Below are positions 60,020-64,000 of a stretch of 64,000 bases of DNA, in pieces. A model generated the notes under the pieces. The model was not told the origin of the DNA, did not search any database, and saw nothing but the letters and a program-made list of their open reading frames with translations. The stretch lies in contig JAKCOZ010000009.1 of the NCBI GenBank assembly GCA_022605955.1, positions 1,922,001 to 1,986,000 on the forward strand, in the 5' to 3' direction. The position numbers were made by a program, and so were the translations under genes. Position 1 is the first letter of the stretch; each line of letters opens with the position of its first letter. Source of the stretch: Rallus limicola (lineage: Eukaryota; Chordata; Aves; Gruiformes; Rallidae).

Positions 60020-61065
60020 CACCAGCTTTATCCTACTAGATTTATGACATCTGAAGTGATAAAACCTCATACCACAGCCAATGCATTCATAGTGAGCACA
60101 GAGATTGGTTTTAGGAGTCACCATCTTCTGTGAGAACTTGAACTGACAGGCTCTTCTATTAGTTATCATTAATTTTAGGAGTTTATTTCTGATCTGTGAA
60201 CTGAGAAGGAAAGTTACCCACGTAACTTGTGTCCACCTTACAGGGTCAGAACCCAAGAAGCAGTGAAGATAACCCAGTGTTATTTTACTCCATGACTGGA
60301 AAGCAGCCTCGGGCTGCAGTTGGGTTTGATCTGCCCAGGGTCCTGAGCCAGAGGCCAGTGTCAGCACCCAGCACCCAAGCAGGCAGGCTGGCAGGGGTCA
60401 GGACGCTGCAGGGCAGCCTGCAATGGCTCCTGGCAGAGCTGCAACCTACAGTAAGCATCCCTGAGGCTAAAAGAGAGTCCAGCTAAGAAACCTTTACCTT
60501 TCCTGCTTTACAACACGTGAATCCAGGACAATCACTGTATATATTCCAGCAGCCCTAGTAAGCCATTATTCATCTGTCATCATCCACCACACGGTCTGAA
60601 GGCTCAGTGGAGCATCTATGCTCTGAGAGCCCAGGACATCAATTCCCAGCCCATGCAGTGTGCTTTTGTGAGAGAGGCCTTCAGGACACCAGAGGCTCTC
60701 AGCCCACCCAACAGCCAACTGGAAGAAGCAGGGGATGTTTATGAGCACAGCTCTGTGTGCAGCCTGCACTGCATGCCTATCCCACTCGCAGCCATCGGAT
60801 ACACAAACAGATATTAAGAAAGAAGAAAGAGAACATGTTCTAGAGGCCAGACTCTGTCCCAGATGGCAGCTTCAGCACAATCATGGGAGATGGAAAGGGC
60901 ATTTGCTACTGACGTGCATCTACTATAGCAGAGTTTCCATAACTCTGGAAATGAGGAAGCAGAGATTATGAGTTATTTTTTCCCTACTGTTATTCACTTG
61001 GCATGTTCTCAAGTGATTTTGGTGTGTTGTAATATGGAGGCGTGGAAACAACAGAACAACCCCGA

Positions 61066-61213
61066 GCTCACAATGAAACAGAAGAACCCCCAGCTCACAA
61101 TGAAACAGAAGAACCCCCAGCTCACAATGAAACAGAAGAGCCCCCAGCTCACAATGAAACAGAACAGCCCCCAGCTCACAATGAAACAGAAGAACCCCCA
61201 GCTCACAATGAAA
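61066..61213. repeat. 27-bp minisatellite (VNTR), ~5.5 copies
   Basis: The unit GCTCACAATGAAACAGAAGA plus ACCCCCA starts at 61,066, 61,093, 61,120, 61,147, 61,174 and 61,201, the last partial; a degenerate half copy precedes it. Copies differ by 0-2 bases. As 27 is a multiple of three, the array stays open in several frames and gives a 9-residue periodic translation, but it is intronic and not expected to be coding. Confidence 0.95.
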
Positions 61214-61393
61214 GCACTCAAGTGGAGTGAGGTTTTTAAAGCCTATTTAAAATCAATTAAGTAAATGCTCAGTAAAAATAGACTGGGTGGCAAAGGGAAG
61301 CCAGGCACTTTATGCTCAGATCAGGGAGCTGGGATCTCTGCTGCATGCACTGCAAACCCTAAATTCAATGCTCAGTAATGACTGCAACACCAG

Positions 61394-61421
61394 CTGAGGT
61401 TCAGCCTCTGAGGTTCAGCCT
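61394..61421. repeat. 14-bp tandem duplication
   Basis: CTGAGGTTCAGCCT occurs twice in direct succession. Confidence 0.9.
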
Positions 61422-62433
61422 CTGCAGTGCAGCCCAGTGGCTCCACAGAAGGCTGGAGACAACTGGAGATGTGAAGCACAGCTCAGAACTGTTTTGGTTC
61501 ATCTATTTCCCCCTTGTGTGTCAGGTAATAAAGAGCAAGTGAGTCCTAAGGCAACTCAGACTTGCCCCTGTACCCCAGCTGATAGGTAAGCTCCTCGTGG
61601 TAGGAATCAATATGCAAAGCTCAAGCCCAGGTAACACACAGGATTTTAAATTTATCTCAGAGCTCTTAATGTTTATCAGCAAAATTCACAGGACTAAAAT
61701 GTGGATACACTTACTACACTATCAAATGATTACATTTTACATGAACTGCTGAAATGTGAAGTGGTTTTTGAACTGTCCTTGACCATGAAATATTCCCAGC
61801 TGTTAGATTTGAGTTGTTAGCTGAGGTTTCTGAGGATGGGCTTCAGGTAACGCTGAAGCAATCACAGGTTAAGTCAGCCCTTTCACCCAACAAAATTTCA
61901 GGCACCTCAGAGGTTCAGGCTCATTCCCAATTTTATTTCAATGGAAATTAAACCCCAGGAAGTTGCTATTTGCTTCTGAAGATTATCCACATCTTAATTA
62001 TGCAAAATTCTCATCAACTGTCACTTTTTCCAACCATAAATTTCCTACCCGCTTTCCTGCCTCTTTTCCATCCACTATAAATATTAAGATTACCCAGCTG
62101 TAAACACCTCTGCCATGACAGAAATATTTAGAAAGTTTAGTGCAGATGGAAATTATTATAAAACCCCTCCAAGGGATTTGTTACATTAACAAATACACAT
62201 TAGAGTGCGTCTGCTACTTAAGCTTTTAAACAACATTTGGTATTTACTATTGCATCATGACCAGGCAGGAGCATCTCCTTCCTCTGCACAGATAATCTGG
62301 GCTGAACTGGCTACTATTGTGACAAGGGATGGCTGGCAGGGCTGTGCTGCTGCATGAGAATGTGGGAGGAACGCTGCTTTCAGAGAGCTGTAGTTACTTG
62401 GCCTGATGGATGGGAGTAATAAACCCTGATAAT

Positions 62434-62825
62434 CATGGAATCCCAGACTGGGCTGGGTTGGGAGGAACCCCAGGGATCACAGAGCTCCAACCCCCTGCCA
62501 CAGGCAGGGACACCAACCTCCAGGCCTGGAGCTACACAAGGTTGCCCAGGGCCCCAGACAACCTGGCCTTGAACACCTCCAGGGATGGGGCACCCACCCC
62601 CTCTCTGGGCAGCCCCTTCCAGCCCCTCACCACTCTCTCTGCAAGGAACTTCCCCCCAATCTCTCCTCTCCCCCTTCCCTCCTCCAGCTTCACTCCATCC
62701 CCCTTGTCCTGCCAGTCTCTGCCCTTGAACAAGCTGATTCCCCTCCTGTTCCTCTGCTCCCTTCAGGGACTGGCAGGCTGCAATGTCCCCCCACAGCCTT
62801 CTCTTCTCCAGGCTGGACAAGCCCC
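62434..62825 (-). mobile_element. CR1 LINE 3' fragment (~390 bp)
   Basis: Inverted CR1 ('catggaatcccagactggg' to 'ctccaggctggacaagccc'), very close to the copy at 59,651, including shared 'gggccccagacaacctggcc'. Confidence 0.95.
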
Positions 62826-63178
62826 CAGGAGTAGGACAGTTTGTATCACAGGAACTGTAGGTGGAGGCTCCACCACTGAGGATTCCATCTGCACTGTGAC
62901 ATAACGTTTCTATAGGGAACCCTGCATCCTGAAGTCAGGCAGTGCTCTGCTGCCTACTGAGGAAGGAAAGTAAAGCACCAGTGCTGGGAGGTTGCTCAGA
63001 TGTTCATCAGCTCTCCCAGAGAGGCTGCCACAAACGCTACTGCTGCTCTTCAAAATGCCACTACAACGTGATTCCTAATTATCTGGAGCCAGCACCCCAG
63101 TCACCATACACTTCATGGAGTGGGAGGACACACTGAGCCTCTATTGCAAAGCAACAGCTCTTCTGAAATTCTACTTTT

Positions 63179-64000
63179 CATAGAATGGTTTTGGATGGAA
63201 AAGACCTTCAAGATCATCGAGTCCAACCATCTATCCAGCACTACTGCTGCTAGTTCCAACACTAGACCATGTCACCAAGCACATCTACTCTTCTTTTAAA
63301 CACCTCCCTGGGCAGCCTGTGCCAATATCTAACAACCCTTTCAGTAAATAATTTTTTCCTCATATCCAACCTAAACTTGCCCTGATGCATCTTCAGACCA
63401 TTTCCCCTTGTCCTGTCACCAGCTACCAGGGAGAAGAGACTGACCCCCACCTCACTTTTAGGGAGTTATACAGAGTGATGAGGTCTCCCCTCAGTCTCAT
63501 TTTCTCCAGACTAAACAATCCCAGGTCCCTCAGCCACTCTTCATAAGATTTGTCTTCTAAACCCCTCACCAGCTCTGTAGCCCTTCTCTGGACATGCTCA
63601 AGCATCTCAATGTCCTTTTTGTAGTGTGGAGCCCAAAACTGAACACAGCACTCCAGGTGTGGCCTCACCAGCGCTGAGTACAGGGCAAGGATCACTTCCC
63701 TGCTCCTGCTGGCCACACTCTTCCTGATACAGCCACACCACTGGCCCATGTTCAGTCAGCTGTTGATCAACAGCCCTAGGTCTCTCTCCTCCAGACAGCT
63801 CTCCAACCACTGCTCTGCCAGCCTGGAGCTTTGCATGGGGTTGTTGTGACCTACGTGCAGGACTCTGCACTTGGGAACCTCGTGCAACTGGCCTCAGCCC
63901 GTGGATCCAGCCTGCCCAGGTCCCTCTGTAGAGCCTGCCTGTCCTCTGGCAGACCAACACTCCTGCCAATCTTGGTATCATTGGCAAATTTACTGAGGGT
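63179..64000 (-). mobile_element. CR1 LINE, at least 820 bp, continues past the window
   Basis: Inverted CR1 of an older family: tail 'catagaatggttttggatgg', then 'agatcatcgagtccaacc', 'cttgtcctgtcacc', to 'aatcttggtatcattggcaa' at the edge. The minus strand shows ORF2 C-terminal text ([40 protein letters not shown]). The frame is broken between 63,423 and 63,987. It lies in the PLA2G4A intron. Confidence 0.95.

Larger units (their letters stand above)
57775..64000 (-). other. PLA2G4A: PLA2G4A intron, partial (runs off the right edge)
   Basis: At least 6.2 kb of intron upstream of the catalytic-Asp exon. I looked on the minus strand for the preceding exon (the acidic segment before DPDEFER) and did not find it. 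The intron carries four CR1 copies, a TATC/TACC microsatellite, a 14-bp duplication and a 27-bp minisatellite. The non-repeat stretches 58,355-59,650, 60,020-61,045, 61,214-62,433 and 62,826-63,178 show nothing else recognisable. Confidence 0.85.

Noticed and set aside
61066..61213. CRISPR-like regular repeat
   Set aside because: The repeats are head-to-tail with no spacers and the genome is a vertebrate's, so it is a minisatellite.
61009..61264. Periodic open frames over the 27-bp array
   Set aside because: The period is a multiple of three, so openness is automatic; the array is intronic and lacks splice sites.
57775..64000. Search for the preceding PLA2G4A exon
   Set aside because: No minus-strand match to the acidic segment before DPDEFER was found; the exon is probably beyond the window.

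Overview
The window is vertebrate nuclear DNA, almost certainly from a bird. The main evidence is about 25 copies of the CR1 LINE, roughly 10 kb or 16% of the window. Many end in the avian CR1 3' tail (ATTCTATG-type octamers), and the longer copies keep translatable pieces of the ORF2 C-terminus. This load is high for a bird and would suit a CR1-rich lineage such as woodpeckers and allies; that placement is inference from density only.

One protein-coding gene is recognised: the last four coding exons of PLA2G4A (cytosolic phospholipase A2 alpha), on the minus strand at 57,774-54,003. The exons have GT-AG boundaries with compatible phases. Together they encode 223 residues that line up without net length change with human residues 527-749, including the catalytic Asp549, Arg566 and the Ser727 region. 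The upstream part of the gene (C2 domain, Ser228 lid and nucleophile region) lies beyond the right edge; 57,775-64,000 is intron. A 3' UTR ending near 51,780 is proposed from AATAAA signals.

Positions 1 to about 51,780 lie downstream of PLA2G4A and contain no gene I can support. This agrees with the large gene-poor interval next to PLA2G4A in other amniotes (established for mammals). The stretch holds CR1 fragments in both orientations, two probable solo endogenous-retrovirus LTRs (17,323-18,070 with a perfect 5-bp target duplication; 34,366-34,941 on the minus strand with a 4/5 match), simple repeats, and unique AT-rich DNA in which conserved regulatory elements are possible but cannot be shown from one sequence.

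The intronic part (54-64 kb) has a 27-bp minisatellite at 61,066-61,213, a TATA-rich island at 56,581-56,845, a TATC/TACC microsatellite and four CR1 copies, the last running off the window. No tRNA, rRNA, CRISPR array or novel multi-gene system was found. The long open frames over GC-rich stretches are explained by LTR, CR1 or composition rather than by genes.
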